Shown: piece by piece, positions 6,408 to 11,251 of the stretch | How the letters are laid out: every line of letters starts with the position of its first letter | Position numbering within the stretch: position 1 is the stretch's first letter | Source of the DNA: a virus | Length of the DNA: 22,634 bases | Reading direction: 5' to 3' (one strand) | Virus record (IMG/VR): IMGVR_UViG_3300030098_000277 | Location: 1-22,634 of that record | The notes under the pieces: generated by a model | Databases searched by the model: none | Seen by the model: the letters and a program-made list of their open reading frames with translations, nothing else | What the model was told of the DNA's origin: nothing | Made by a program: the position numbers and the translations under genes

Positions 6408-6525
6408 TAAGACATAAAATTTTACTTCAAAGGCTAAAATAATTTAATTAATTTCATATTTGCTATTGTGTTTAAACAGTATATCAAGTAAAATTATCTT
6501 ATATTAAACAACACAAGGAGATAAT

Positions 6526-7116
6526 ATGAAAAATAATATCAAATATAGAGAGGAGTGGCTAAACAAAGTTGCTCAAGAACTGGACGAAAGGGCGTTTAAA
6601 CCTAACGGGTATAAATTGCCACCAGTTAAAATTAGTTGCTCATGGGCGTTAGGCAATAGAGCAAAGAATAAAACAACACTCGGTCAATGCTTTCCTACAA
6701 GTTGGAGTGATGCAAATATCAATGAGATTGTAATAGTTCCAACTGTTGCTGATAGCTTTGAGATTGCTGATACACTTGCTCACGAGTTAGCTCATGCAGT
6801 TGATGATTGTAAATCTGGACACGGAAAAGGGTTCAGAAAAATATGCTTAGCTGTTGGGCTTGATGGTGAATCTCAAATGCGATATGCAAAGGCTGGTGAT
6901 ATGTTAGCTGATAAAATAAAAGCTATCATTAAAAAAGTTGGAGAATACCCTCACGATAAAATGAATATATCAGATAGGAACAAACAGACAACCAGAAATA
7001 TTAAGGTTGAATGTTCCGAATGTGGATTTGGGTGGAGAGCATCAAGAACTATGGTGGCTAGGATGACTAACTCAACTTGCAACTGTTGTGGGAGTGATAC
7101 TTTAGAACTCAGCTAG
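6526..7116 (+). CDS. SprT-like zinc metalloprotease domain protein
   Basis: This 196-aa protein has the zincin motif HELAH (His86, Glu87, His90), preceded by IADTLA and followed by a third ligand candidate, His99 (GHGKGF). A C-terminal zinc ribbon has Cys163-x2-Cys166 and Cys185-x2-Cys188. This HExxH plus zinc-ribbon order is that of SprT/Spartan-related proteins, which in cells cleave DNA-protein crosslinks; phage members are common but little studied. It could clear proteins from phage DNA or host nucleoid. That is inference from the family. A good ribosome site (AAGGAG) precedes ATG 6526. It is isolated from the following genes by a strong terminator, so it may be a single-gene immediate-early transcript. 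Confidence 0.88.
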   Translation: MKNNIKYREEWLNKVAQELDERAFKPNGYKLPPVKISCSWALGNRAKNKTTLGQCFPTSWSDANINEIVIVPTVADSFEIADTLAHELAHAVDDCKSGHGKGFRKICLAVGLDGESQMRYAKAGDMLADKIKAIIKKVGEYPHDKMNISDRNKQTTRNIKVECSECGFGWRASRTMVARMTNSTCNCCGSDTLELS

Positions 7117-7130
7117 ACTTCACAACCTTA

Positions 7131-7157
7131 AAAGCCCCCTTGATTGGGGGTTTTTTT
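7131..7157 (+). terminator. Strong rho-independent terminator after sprT-like gene
   Basis: CCCCC (7135-7139), loop TTGATT, GGGGG (7146-7150), then seven T (7151-7157). Preceding A residues can extend the stem into the T-run. It lies 18 nt past the stop codon. Confidence 0.92.
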
Positions 7158-7340
7158 ATGCCTAAAATAAATATCCCCTACGAGCCACGGAGATGCTCTG
7201 TATTGAATCAGTTGACTAAGTAAGGGCTTAGTATCTCTTTTTAAAAGTAATGGATTCTGTAAATGTCAATCCCTAAATTAAAAAAAGTGTATTTATTTTT
7301 TTATCTATTGACTTTGTTAATAAAATACTGTAGCGATTTA
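7158..7340. other. Intergenic stretch with a second hairpin and a shared short element
   Basis: GAGCCACGGAGATGC at 7182-7196 resembles GAGGCACGGAGAAGC at 21813-21827. A second hairpin, ACTAAG-TAAGGG-CTTAGT (7215-7232), is followed by ATCTCTTTTT and could act as a weak backup terminator. A 21-codon frame starting ATG 7158 crosses it but has no ribosome site, so I do not call it. The rest (7243-7340) is AT-rich with nothing recognised. Confidence 0.45.
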
Positions 7341-7348
7341 TAAAAAAT

Positions 7349-7399
7349 AATTCACAGAAAGTTCACAAAGTTGTCACAAAACTGTAACAATAATATGTT
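7349..7399 (+). promoter_or_regulatory. 11-bp-repeat promoter, copy 1
   Basis: Four units with exact 11-bp period start at 7349, 7360, 7371 and 7382 (consensus TTGTCACAA plus two; the first two are degenerate, sharing TTCACA). Unit three supplies the -35 box TTGTCA (7371-7376). A 17-bp spacer leads to -10 TATGTT (7394-7399). It drives the gene at 7451 and probably the one at 7662. Confidence 0.75.
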
Positions 7400-7450
7400 T
7401 CAATACAGACTGTTTAAATTAATTAACTAACACAAAGGAGGCGTTTAAAC

Positions 7451-7648
7451 ATGACAAGGAAAGATTACATTAAAATAGCAGATGTTTTTAAATATGCGTA
7501 TGATGAGGCTAATGGATTTTCTATTAAAGAAATACATCAAAGAGATATTTTAGATATTATGTTAGCTGAAATGATGCACACATTAAAAGCAGACAACAGA
7601 AGATTTGATAAAACTAAATTTGTAGATTACATAAACTTTAACAGATAG
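7451..7648 (+). CDS. Small phage protein, 65 aa, early gene
   Basis: The product reads MTRKDYIKIADVFKYAYDEA, then an alpha-helical middle, and ends ADNRRFDKTKFVDYINFNR. The N-terminal TRKDY-IA and C-terminal ADN-RFD-F ends match a small phage protein pattern I have seen repeatedly in marine and actinobacterial phages, with no known function. It is soluble, with no Cys. The start is set by GGAGG at 7437-7441, followed by the GCGTTTAAAC motif and ATG. It is the first gene after the first 11-bp-repeat promoter, so it is likely made very early. Confidence 0.85.
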   Translation: MTRKDYIKIADVFKYAYDEANGFSIKEIHQRDILDIMLAEMMHTLKADNRRFDKTKFVDYINFNR

Positions 7649-7661
7649 GAGGCGTTTAAAC

Positions 7662-8015
7662 ATGATATATAAATATAATAATAGTGATGATGTAATTGAT
7701 AGTAGAGACATATTAGATTACATTGAGAAACATGAGGATGATGAAGACTTTAAGGAGGAAGTAGAAGCATTGCAAAAGGTAGTGAATCAATACTGTGATA
7801 ACTATAAAGAAGGTTTGAAGGACTTAGAGTTTGGAGTAACTTTTATCAAAGATGATTACTTTGAAGATTACATGTGGGATTACTTCTTGGAATTTGCTAA
7901 CATAGATGAGGCTTTAGAGTGCTATATAGATATAGAGGCTTTTGCTAGAGACCAACAATATGGATATGATTGGGTTGATTTTGATGGAGAACAATATTGG
8001 TATCTACAACATTAA
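7662..8015 (+). CDS. Very acidic protein, ArdA-like antirestriction candidate
   Basis: This 117-aa protein has about 34 Asp/Glu residues, nearly 30 percent. It opens with MIYKYNNSDDVIDSRDILDY. Its C-terminal half has DDYFEDYMWDYFLEFANIDE and then DIEAFARDQQYGYDWVDFDG, ending QYWYLQH. The DSRDI...F-x-YFEDY...I-x-x-x-AxARD...YxxVDFDGxxYWY layout resembles the short phage proteins often labelled ArdA-like antirestriction. ArdA proteins mimic B-form DNA and block type I restriction enzymes. The extreme acidity and early position fit, but the assignment rests on pattern recall. The next promoter begins directly after the stop codon. Confidence 0.6.
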   Translation: MIYKYNNSDDVIDSRDILDYIEKHEDDEDFKEEVEALQKVVNQYCDNYKEGLKDLEFGVTFIKDDYFEDYMWDYFLEFANIDEALECYIDIEAFARDQQYGYDWVDFDGEQYWYLQH

Positions 8016-8066
8016 TTGTTACAAGATTGTCACACGATTGTCATAAAACTGTAACAAAAGTATGCT
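8016..8066 (+). promoter_or_regulatory. 11-bp-repeat promoter, copy 2
   Basis: The units are TTGTTACAAGA (8016), TTGTCACACGA (8027), TTGTCATAAAA (8038) and CTGTAACAAAA (8049), an exact 11-bp period. Unit three gives -35 TTGTCA (8038-8043); after 17 bp the -10 is TATGCT (8061-8066). The first unit abuts the upstream stop codon. It drives the small-gene operon from 8107 onward. Confidence 0.8.
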
Positions 8067-8106
8067 AACATAACTACATAATTTAATAACACAAAAGGAG
8101 AAAAGA

Positions 8107-8244
8107 ATGGAAGAATGGAAACAACAAGAATTTGACTTTAACGAATGGCAAGAAGAGGACTTTGAAAATTTTGAAGACTTGACAGACATTATAGTTAATG
8201 GTAAGATTAATATAGCTAATGATTGGCTAGAGTTTAAAAACTAG
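8107..8244 (+). CDS. Tiny acidic early protein, 45 aa
   Basis: ATG 8107 follows AAAAGGAGAAAAG, a good ribosome site. The 45-codon product MEEWKQQEFDFNEWQEEDFE plus NFEDLTDIIVNGKINIANDW is rich in Glu, Asp, Trp and Phe. I do not recognise it. Its charge pattern and early position fit a host-takeover or DNA-mimic type protein, but no motif proves a role. It is the first gene after the second 11-bp-repeat promoter. Confidence 0.7.
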   Translation: MEEWKQQEFDFNEWQEEDFENFEDLTDIIVNGKINIANDWLEFKN

Positions 8245-8261
8245 GAGGGCGTTTAAACATT

Positions 8262-8417
8262 ATGAATTACATAATTAAAATAGCACATGGTACAGAATAT
8301 TTAATAAATGCTAACACATTATTAGATTTATATAATCAATTAACAAAACTAAAATCAAAATTTTGTTTTTATGATGATGAGATAGTATCTATAGAGGAGG
8401 TGTCAGATGAAAGATAG
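8262..8417 (+). CDS. Small hypothetical protein, 51 aa
   Basis: ATG 8262 is preceded by GGAGGGCGTTTAAACATT, a ribosome site plus the recurrent motif. The product begins MNYIIKIAHGTEYLINANTL, has a helical middle and ends acidic (EIVSIEEVSDER). No family is recognised. It overlaps the next gene by 11 nt, so it is probably translated in series with it. Confidence 0.7.
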   Translation: MNYIIKIAHGTEYLINANTLLDLYNQLTKLKSKFCFYDDEIVSIEEVSDER

Positions 8418-8583
8418 TATATATAAAAGTTTTACTTTAGCTGATAAAATTTATATTATAGATGATGTTATAACTAGAGAGATTGAATTGTCTGGTGAGT
8501 CTAGATTTACAGATGATATTCAAAATGCTTGGGTTGACATTAAACATATAGTTAATAAGTTTTATAAGGAGGAAAGTAAATGA
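8407..8583 (+). CDS. Small hypothetical protein, 58 aa
   Basis: ATG 8407 lies inside the end of the previous gene, with GAGGAGG just upstream (8395-8401) as the ribosome site. The product begins MKDSIYKSFTLADKIYIIDD and ends NKFYKEESK. It is soluble and mixed in charge, with a single Trp. No known family. The stop overlaps the next ATG (ATGA). Confidence 0.7.
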   Translation: MKDSIYKSFTLADKIYIIDDVITREIELSGESRFTDDIQNAWVDIKHIVNKFYKEESK

Positions 8584-8726
8584 GTAATCTAGTAGTAGAA
8601 TATATAGAGGCAGTCAATAAAATATATGCCACGAATCCACCAGAGATTGCAGGAGAAATGGTTAAGATAATGACTGAAATAGCTATGCCAAAGACAGCGT
8701 TTAAACAGGAGGAAGAAGATGAATAA
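8580..8726 (+). CDS. Small hypothetical protein, 48 aa
   Basis: ATGA overlap with the previous stop, and AAGGAGG at 8566-8572 as ribosome site. The product begins MSNLVVEYIEAVNKIYATNP, continues PEIAGEMVKIMTEIAMPKTA and ends FKQEEEDE. It is probably two short helices with an acidic tail. A GCGTTTAAAC copy (8697-8706) encodes part of the tail. Function unknown. Confidence 0.7.
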   Translation: MSNLVVEYIEAVNKIYATNPPEIAGEMVKIMTEIAMPKTAFKQEEEDE

Positions 8727-8880
8727 ACAAATAACTTTAGAACGAATAGAATGGATAGCAGAAGATATAATTGATGATGATGGTTGGGTAAATGATAGCC
8801 ATACACAAGCAGAACACAAAGGAATTAAAGCTGGATTGTATGCTTTAATACATCACTTACAGGAGTTAGGATATGAGTAA
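8719..8880 (+). CDS. Small acidic hypothetical protein, 53 aa
   Basis: ATG 8719 follows AGGAGGAAGAAG. The product begins MNKQITLERIEWIAEDIIDD, continues DGWVNDSHTQAEHKGIKAGL and ends HLQELGYE. It is mostly helical and acidic at the N-terminus. It overlaps both neighbours by 8 nt, typical of a packed early operon. No family recognised. Confidence 0.7.
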   Translation: MNKQITLERIEWIAEDIIDDDGWVNDSHTQAEHKGIKAGLYALIHHLQELGYE

Positions 8881-9061
8881 TTATTATAACGACTTAGCAT
8901 TTGAAAAGATAATGCAACAAGTAGAAGAAGATGATAAGAATGGGTTGTTAGAAGAAGAAATCTTTACTTACGAAACAAGGCTTGGACTTCATGCAGATGA
9001 TGACAGGGATGAGATACTGTATCAAATTGCAGAACAAAGAGCATGGGAGTTAGGAGTATGA
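8873..9061 (+). CDS. Small acidic hypothetical protein, 62 aa
   Basis: ATG 8873 overlaps the previous gene by 8 nt, and AGGAG (8861-8865) serves as ribosome site. The product begins MSNYYNDLAFEKIMQQVEED, has the strongly acidic stretch DDKNGLLEEEIFTYETRLGL and ends IAEQRAWELGV. It is helical and soluble. I do not recognise it. The stop overlaps the next start (ATGA). Confidence 0.75.
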   Translation: MSNYYNDLAFEKIMQQVEEDDKNGLLEEEIFTYETRLGLHADDDRDEILYQIAEQRAWELGV

Positions 9062-9273
9062 CTTTATATGGAAGAGTGCAAGAGGTAGCTGTAAGAGACT
9101 TTGAGTTCTTACGATTGCTTTCAGAAGGTAGTCTGGACATGTTAGTGACAAAAGTTACTAATGAAGTTAAGAACACCGAAGGCGAGGACAGTAAGGAAGG
9201 CTACATATATCAATGTATTATGGAGGAGGTAGCACACTTGACAAGTAAAGGACTGCTACTGGAGATGCAATGA
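9058..9273 (+). CDS. Small hypothetical protein, 71 aa
   Basis: I choose ATG 9058, which overlaps the previous stop (ATGA) and has GGAGTTAGGAG upstream, over an in-frame ATG at 9043 inside the neighbour. The product begins MTLYGRVQEVAVRDFEFLRL and ends LTSKGLLLEMQ. It is mildly acidic, helical and soluble, with one Cys. No family recognised. The stop overlaps the next ATG. Confidence 0.7.
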   Translation: MTLYGRVQEVAVRDFEFLRLLSEGSLDMLVTKVTNEVKNTEGEDSKEGYIYQCIMEEVAHLTSKGLLLEMQ

Positions 9274-9464
9274 CACAATATAAAGATAGAGTTGAAGCAC
9301 AACAAGAAAAACTTGAACAAGAAAAGTTAGATAATCAAGTAACATCTATAGACTGTAGATATAAAAATGGTAAGTGGACTAAGATGATTACTTGTTATGG
9401 TAATGGTAAACAAGTTACAGAATATAGAGATAAAAGAAAAAAGGATAAAGTAGAATGGCTTTAA
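9270..9464 (+). CDS. Small charged hypothetical protein, 64 aa
   Basis: ATGA overlap with the previous gene. The first ~25 residues (MTQYKDRVEAQQEKLEQEKL) look like a short coiled coil. A beta-like segment follows (SIDCRYKNGKWTKMITCYGN) with two Cys, and then a basic tail (YRDKRKKDKVEWL). No family recognised. It overlaps the next gene by 10 nt. Confidence 0.7.
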   Translation: MTQYKDRVEAQQEKLEQEKLDNQVTSIDCRYKNGKWTKMITCYGNGKQVTEYRDKRKKDKVEWL

Positions 9465-9613
9465 GAACCAAAGTAATACAAAGTATAGACCATGTTAAAA
9501 AGTCTACATCACAGGGCATAGGAGGGCGTTCTAGGACTATTAAAATATCAACTAAACATATGAACAAAAACAAAAGACGTTCATATAAAAAATATAGAGG
9601 ACAAGGAAGATGA
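9455..9613 (+). CDS. Small Lys/Arg-rich protein, 52 aa
   Basis: ATG 9455 starts within the previous gene, and TGA (9611-9613) overlaps the next ATG. The product begins MALRTKVIQSIDHVKKSTSQ, continues GIGGRSRTIKISTKHMNKNK and ends RRSYKKYRGQGR. It is strongly basic, in contrast with its acidic neighbours, so nucleic-acid or ribosome binding is plausible but unproven. It is too short for family assignment by eye. Confidence 0.65.
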   Translation: MALRTKVIQSIDHVKKSTSQGIGGRSRTIKISTKHMNKNKRRSYKKYRGQGR

Positions 9614-9981
9614 TTAAGAATTTTTTTTATTGGGTATCAGAATGTTGGAATCTAGTTATGAATGTAAAATATAATCCACTAAAAAATATTAATGAACCTT
9701 CATTACAAGCATATTTTATGTTAGTATTGTTTACAATGTGGTCAGTATTTTTTGGATTTATAGCTACATATTATTTAGGTTGGTATGGCTACAATACTGT
9801 TACAAGCATTGTAGTTCATCTAACTGTATTAATACCAATTATATTTACTAATGCAGTATTTAAAGATGCAGAAAGGAATGGCGATAAATGGTTTGTAATA
9901 TTCAAAGATGAACAAAGAAAGAAAAAATTATTTAGTAGAAATAATAATATTGTTAAATGGGATTTAGACAAGGAGGCATAA
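9610..9981 (+). CDS. Two-helix inner-membrane protein, 123 aa
   Basis: The protein has two clear hydrophobic helices, about residues 34-54 (AYFMLVLFTMWSVFFGFIAT) and 64-84 (VTSIVVHLTVLIPIIFTNAV), joined by a short Tyr/Gly-rich turn. A charged C-terminal tail of ~40 residues contains the basic patch RKKKLFSR. The N-terminal 30 residues carry aromatic residues and one Cys. This is the only definite membrane protein among the early genes. The two-helix hairpin could suggest a holin, but location in an early operon far from lysis genes argues against that. It may instead act on the host envelope, for example in superinfection exclusion. Confidence 0.75.
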   Translation: MIKNFFYWVSECWNLVMNVKYNPLKNINEPSLQAYFMLVLFTMWSVFFGFIATYYLGWYGYNTVTSIVVHLTVLIPIIFTNAVFKDAERNGDKWFVIFKDEQRKKKLFSRNNNIVKWDLDKEA

Positions 9982-9982
9982 T

Positions 9983-10162
9983 ATGAAAGCAACAATGACT
10001 AAAGAAGAGTACAGACACTTTACAGAGAGTCTAGTAATTATAAAACAAAAAGCAGACATAGATATTGCTCATACTGTTGAGTATCAAGGCGATAACTTTA
10101 TAGTAGAGATACTAGATGATGTAAGTTTAGAGGGGCTAGATGAGATATTGGAATCCAAATGA
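9983..10162 (+). CDS. Small hypothetical protein, 59 aa
   Basis: ATG 9983 has AAGGAGG (9970-9976) upstream and follows the membrane-protein stop by one base. The product begins MKATMTKEEYRHFTESLVII, continues KQKADIDIAHTVEYQGDNFI and ends LEGLDEILESK. It looks like a small alpha/beta protein with an acidic C-terminus. No family recognised. Confidence 0.7.
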   Translation: MKATMTKEEYRHFTESLVIIKQKADIDIAHTVEYQGDNFIVEILDDVSLEGLDEILESK

Positions 10163-10418
10163 ATGCGTATTGATTTTAATGGTAATGTTGGTATTGGCAA
10201 TGAGTATGTTTAAACACTATCAAAATTGTCACAATATTGTCACACAAATGTCATCATATTGTCACAATAGTATGGTAGACTATACACATAAAAATATCTT
10301 GAGTAACCGAACAAGCCCTCTATCTCCATGTGTTAGTAGGTTTGGTTCTGACCACGACTCTGAGAGTAGTCGGCTCACAACTCTCATTTATTTTAACAAC
10401 TTCTTAACTAAATCATAG
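10140..10418 (+). CDS. Doubtful 92-aa frame with an N-terminal membrane helix
   Basis: ATG 10140 has GAGGGG eight bases upstream and overlaps the previous gene. The first part, MRYWNPNECVLILMVMLVLA, followed by MSMF, would form a membrane helix. The rest runs through the third 11-bp-repeat promoter and a structured leader, and its translation is low-complexity Ser/Thr/His/Asn-rich. It is either a tiny membrane protein with a meaningless tail or not a gene. I include it only because the start is plausible. Confidence 0.25.
   Translation: MRYWNPNECVLILMVMLVLAMSMFKHYQNCHNIVTQMSSYCHNSMVDYTHKNILSNRTSPLSPCVSRFGSDHDSESSRLTTLIYFNNFLTKS
10226..10276 (+). promoter_or_regulatory. 11-bp-repeat promoter, copy 3
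   Basis: The units are TTGTCACAATA (10226), TTGTCACACAA (10237), ATGTCATCATA (10248) and TTGTCACAATA (10259), an exact 11-bp period. -35 is ATGTCA (10248-10253), spacer 17 bp, -10 TATGGT (10271-10276). It drives the replication operon starting with the ssDNA-binding protein. GTTTAAAC (10208-10215) lies just upstream. Confidence 0.8.
10302..10386 (+). other. Structured leader before the ssDNA-binding protein gene
   Basis: AACCGAAC (10305-10312) can pair with GTTTGGTT (10340-10347), with one G-U. A second hairpin pairs CGACT (10355-10359) with AGTCG (10368-10372). The leader is richer in G+C than its surroundings. It could be an RNase III processing site like those in T7 early mRNA, or a regulatory leader. 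No known riboswitch is recognised. Confidence 0.35.
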
Positions 10419-10427
10419 GAGGTATAT

Positions 10428-10841
10428 ATGATAGTAGAAGGAACGGGGTATTGGGCATCTATCAAGACACCTAATACTACTTTTGAACCTGTATACACTA
10501 TTAACTTAGTAGTGGAACAGGGTGTTGCTGATGACTTTGCAAGTCGTGGGCATACAATAAAGCAAATGGATGAAGGTCCGGCTTTGGTTATCAAGAGAAA
10601 GGTTAATGGTCCTAATGGTATGGTTAGGAATGCACCTAGATTACTTGATTCCAATAAGCAAGACATCAATGTTGCTGTAGGGAATGGCTCTAAAGTTAGA
10701 GTTCAATGTAGTGAATACGAATGGGAGTATGCTGGTAAGTCAGGCAAGAGTCTTGACCTACAAGGTGTACAAGTCGTTGAGCTTGTTGAATACAAAGCTG
10801 AAGATGGGTCAGAATTTTTTGATGATAACGAGGAGTTTTAA
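10428..10841 (+). CDS. ssb: Single-stranded DNA-binding protein
   Basis: This 137-aa protein begins MIVEGTGYWASIKTPNTTFE and has the beta-rich pattern of an OB fold (YTINLVVEQG, ALVIKRKV, GNGSKVRVQCSEYEWEY). Its last residues (DGSEFFDDNEEF) form an acidic tail ending in Phe. That tail is the hallmark of T7 gp2.5-type phage SSBs and contacts polymerase and primase-helicase. It coats exposed ssDNA during replication and recombination. AGGAGG precedes ATG 10428. It is first in the replication operon, under the third 11-bp-repeat promoter, with primase-helicase and DNA polymerase downstream, which supports the call. Confidence 0.85.
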   Translation: MIVEGTGYWASIKTPNTTFEPVYTINLVVEQGVADDFASRGHTIKQMDEGPALVIKRKVNGPNGMVRNAPRLLDSNKQDINVAVGNGSKVRVQCSEYEWEYAGKSGKSLDLQGVQVVELVEYKAEDGSEFFDDNEEF

Positions 10842-10843
10842 TA

Positions 10844-11110
10844 ATGATTATTACCATCAAGAATGAGAGTGGCGAAACAGTTTATGATGTTTCAAAGATA
10901 GAGAATAGTGATTCCAGAGTGAATGCTAGTGTTAGCATAAATAAAATGGGAACATTAAATACTTTAGTTGAAGCACTAAACTTTGCTACACAAGGACATC
11001 AAGGTAATCTTGAAACATTACTAGCTGATTGTCCAGAAGCTGTGGTGGAAACACCAACAGAAGAAGAAGAAACTTCAACAGAAGATGATTCTTTAAACGA
11101 GGTATCGTAA
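10844..11110 (+). CDS. Acidic hypothetical protein, 88 aa
   Basis: The product starts MIITIKNESGETVYDVSKIE, has an Asn/Leu-rich middle (GTLNTLVEALNFATQGHQGN) and ends with a disordered acidic tail rich in Thr and Glu (ETPTEEEETSTEDDS). It begins two bases after the ssb stop. The short N-terminal beta segments followed by an acidic tail suggest a replication accessory protein or anti-host factor, but I do not recognise a family. Confidence 0.7.
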   Translation: MIITIKNESGETVYDVSKIENSDSRVNASVSINKMGTLNTLVEALNFATQGHQGNLETLLADCPEAVVETPTEEEETSTEDDSLNEVS

Positions 11111-11117
11111 TACCTTA

Positions 11118-11231
11118 GTGGCTAGGAGTGAGCTGTTGTAAAAGCCTTGCGTATATTGACAGTTGAGTCCTATACAAAAGTAGGTTACAGATGAAAGTAA
11201 ATAAGAACTACCACCACCATGCACTAGCCAC
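11118..11231 (+). ncRNA. Candidate structured RNA upstream of primase-helicase
   Basis: GTGGCTAG (11118-11125) pairs perfectly with CTAGCCAC (11224-11231), enclosing ~98 nt. Inside are AGCTGT/ACAGTT (11131-11136 with 11159-11164), CCTA/TAGG (11169-11172 with 11181-11184) and TTAC/GTAA (11185-11188 with 11197-11200). Together these make a multi-branched fold. No tRNA T-loop is present and no riboswitch class is recognised. It fills the only sizeable gap between ssb and polymerase, and the ribosome site TAGGAG follows 11 nt after. It could be a regulatory leader, a processing site or a free small RNA. Confidence 0.45.
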
Positions 11232-11251
11232 AATTTTTTATAGGAGATAGA

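Larger units (their letters stand above)
5972..6525. other. Noncoding divergent control region, possible replication origin
   Basis: No convincing gene is present. The region holds a palindrome AGATA-GCCC-TATCT near 6089-6102, C-rich and G-rich tracts that can pair (6155-6161 with 6195-6201), tandem 21-bp palindromes (6214-6263) and AT-rich 21-bp-period repeats (6371-6407). A weak promoter-like arrangement (TTGCTA 6460-6465, TATCAA 6482-6487) lies in front of the sprT-like gene, whose ribosome site AAGGAG sits 8 nt before its ATG. A base composition shift from GC-rich to very AT-rich within 300 bp, plus clustered repeats between divergent operons, would suit an origin. This is inference. Confidence 0.5.
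7441..8706. repeat. GCGTTTAAAC motif, clustered copies
   Basis: The 10-mer GCGTTTAAAC occurs at 7441-7450, 7652-7661, 8249-8258 and 8697-8706 here, and also at 6592-6601 and 11387-11396. Three of these copies fill the gap between the ribosome binding site and the start codon (GGAGGCGTTTAAACATG at 7437 and 7648; a variant at 8244). The 8-bp palindromic core GTTTAAAC is also at 6470, 10208, 12117, 16881 and 21305. None lies in 1-6469. Placement inside translation-initiation regions suggests either control of initiation or a DNA-level signal. Confidence 0.7.

Noticed and set aside
8016-8035. P2 Ogr-type activator site (TGT-N12-ACA) in the repeats
   Set aside because: The spacing arises automatically from an 11-bp repeat of TGTNACA, no Ogr/Delta-like zinc protein is encoded here, and the position relative to the start differs from P2 late promoters.
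8016-8057. cAMP-CRP sites in the 11-bp-repeat promoters, which would link to the cyclase
   Set aside because: TCACA half-sites are present, but the CRP arrangement TGTGA-N6-TCACA is not; the repeats are direct with 11-bp period and inverted pairs are spaced two bases too far. No good CRP site was seen elsewhere in the window.
8552-8819. Two overlapping minus-strand frames (84 and 76 codons) opposite small early genes
   Set aside because: They are antisense to three tightly overlapped plus-strand genes with good ribosome sites; the hydrophobic Tyr/Ser/Leu translation is a typical antisense artefact.
10300-10390. tRNA gene in the ssb leader
   Set aside because: Stems exist, but there is no T-loop GTTCRA pattern, no seven-pair acceptor and no anticodon arm of the right length.
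11156-11184. TTGACA at 11156 as a promoter for primase-helicase
   Set aside because: No -10 box lies at 15-19 bp; the bases are better explained by the structured RNA helices.
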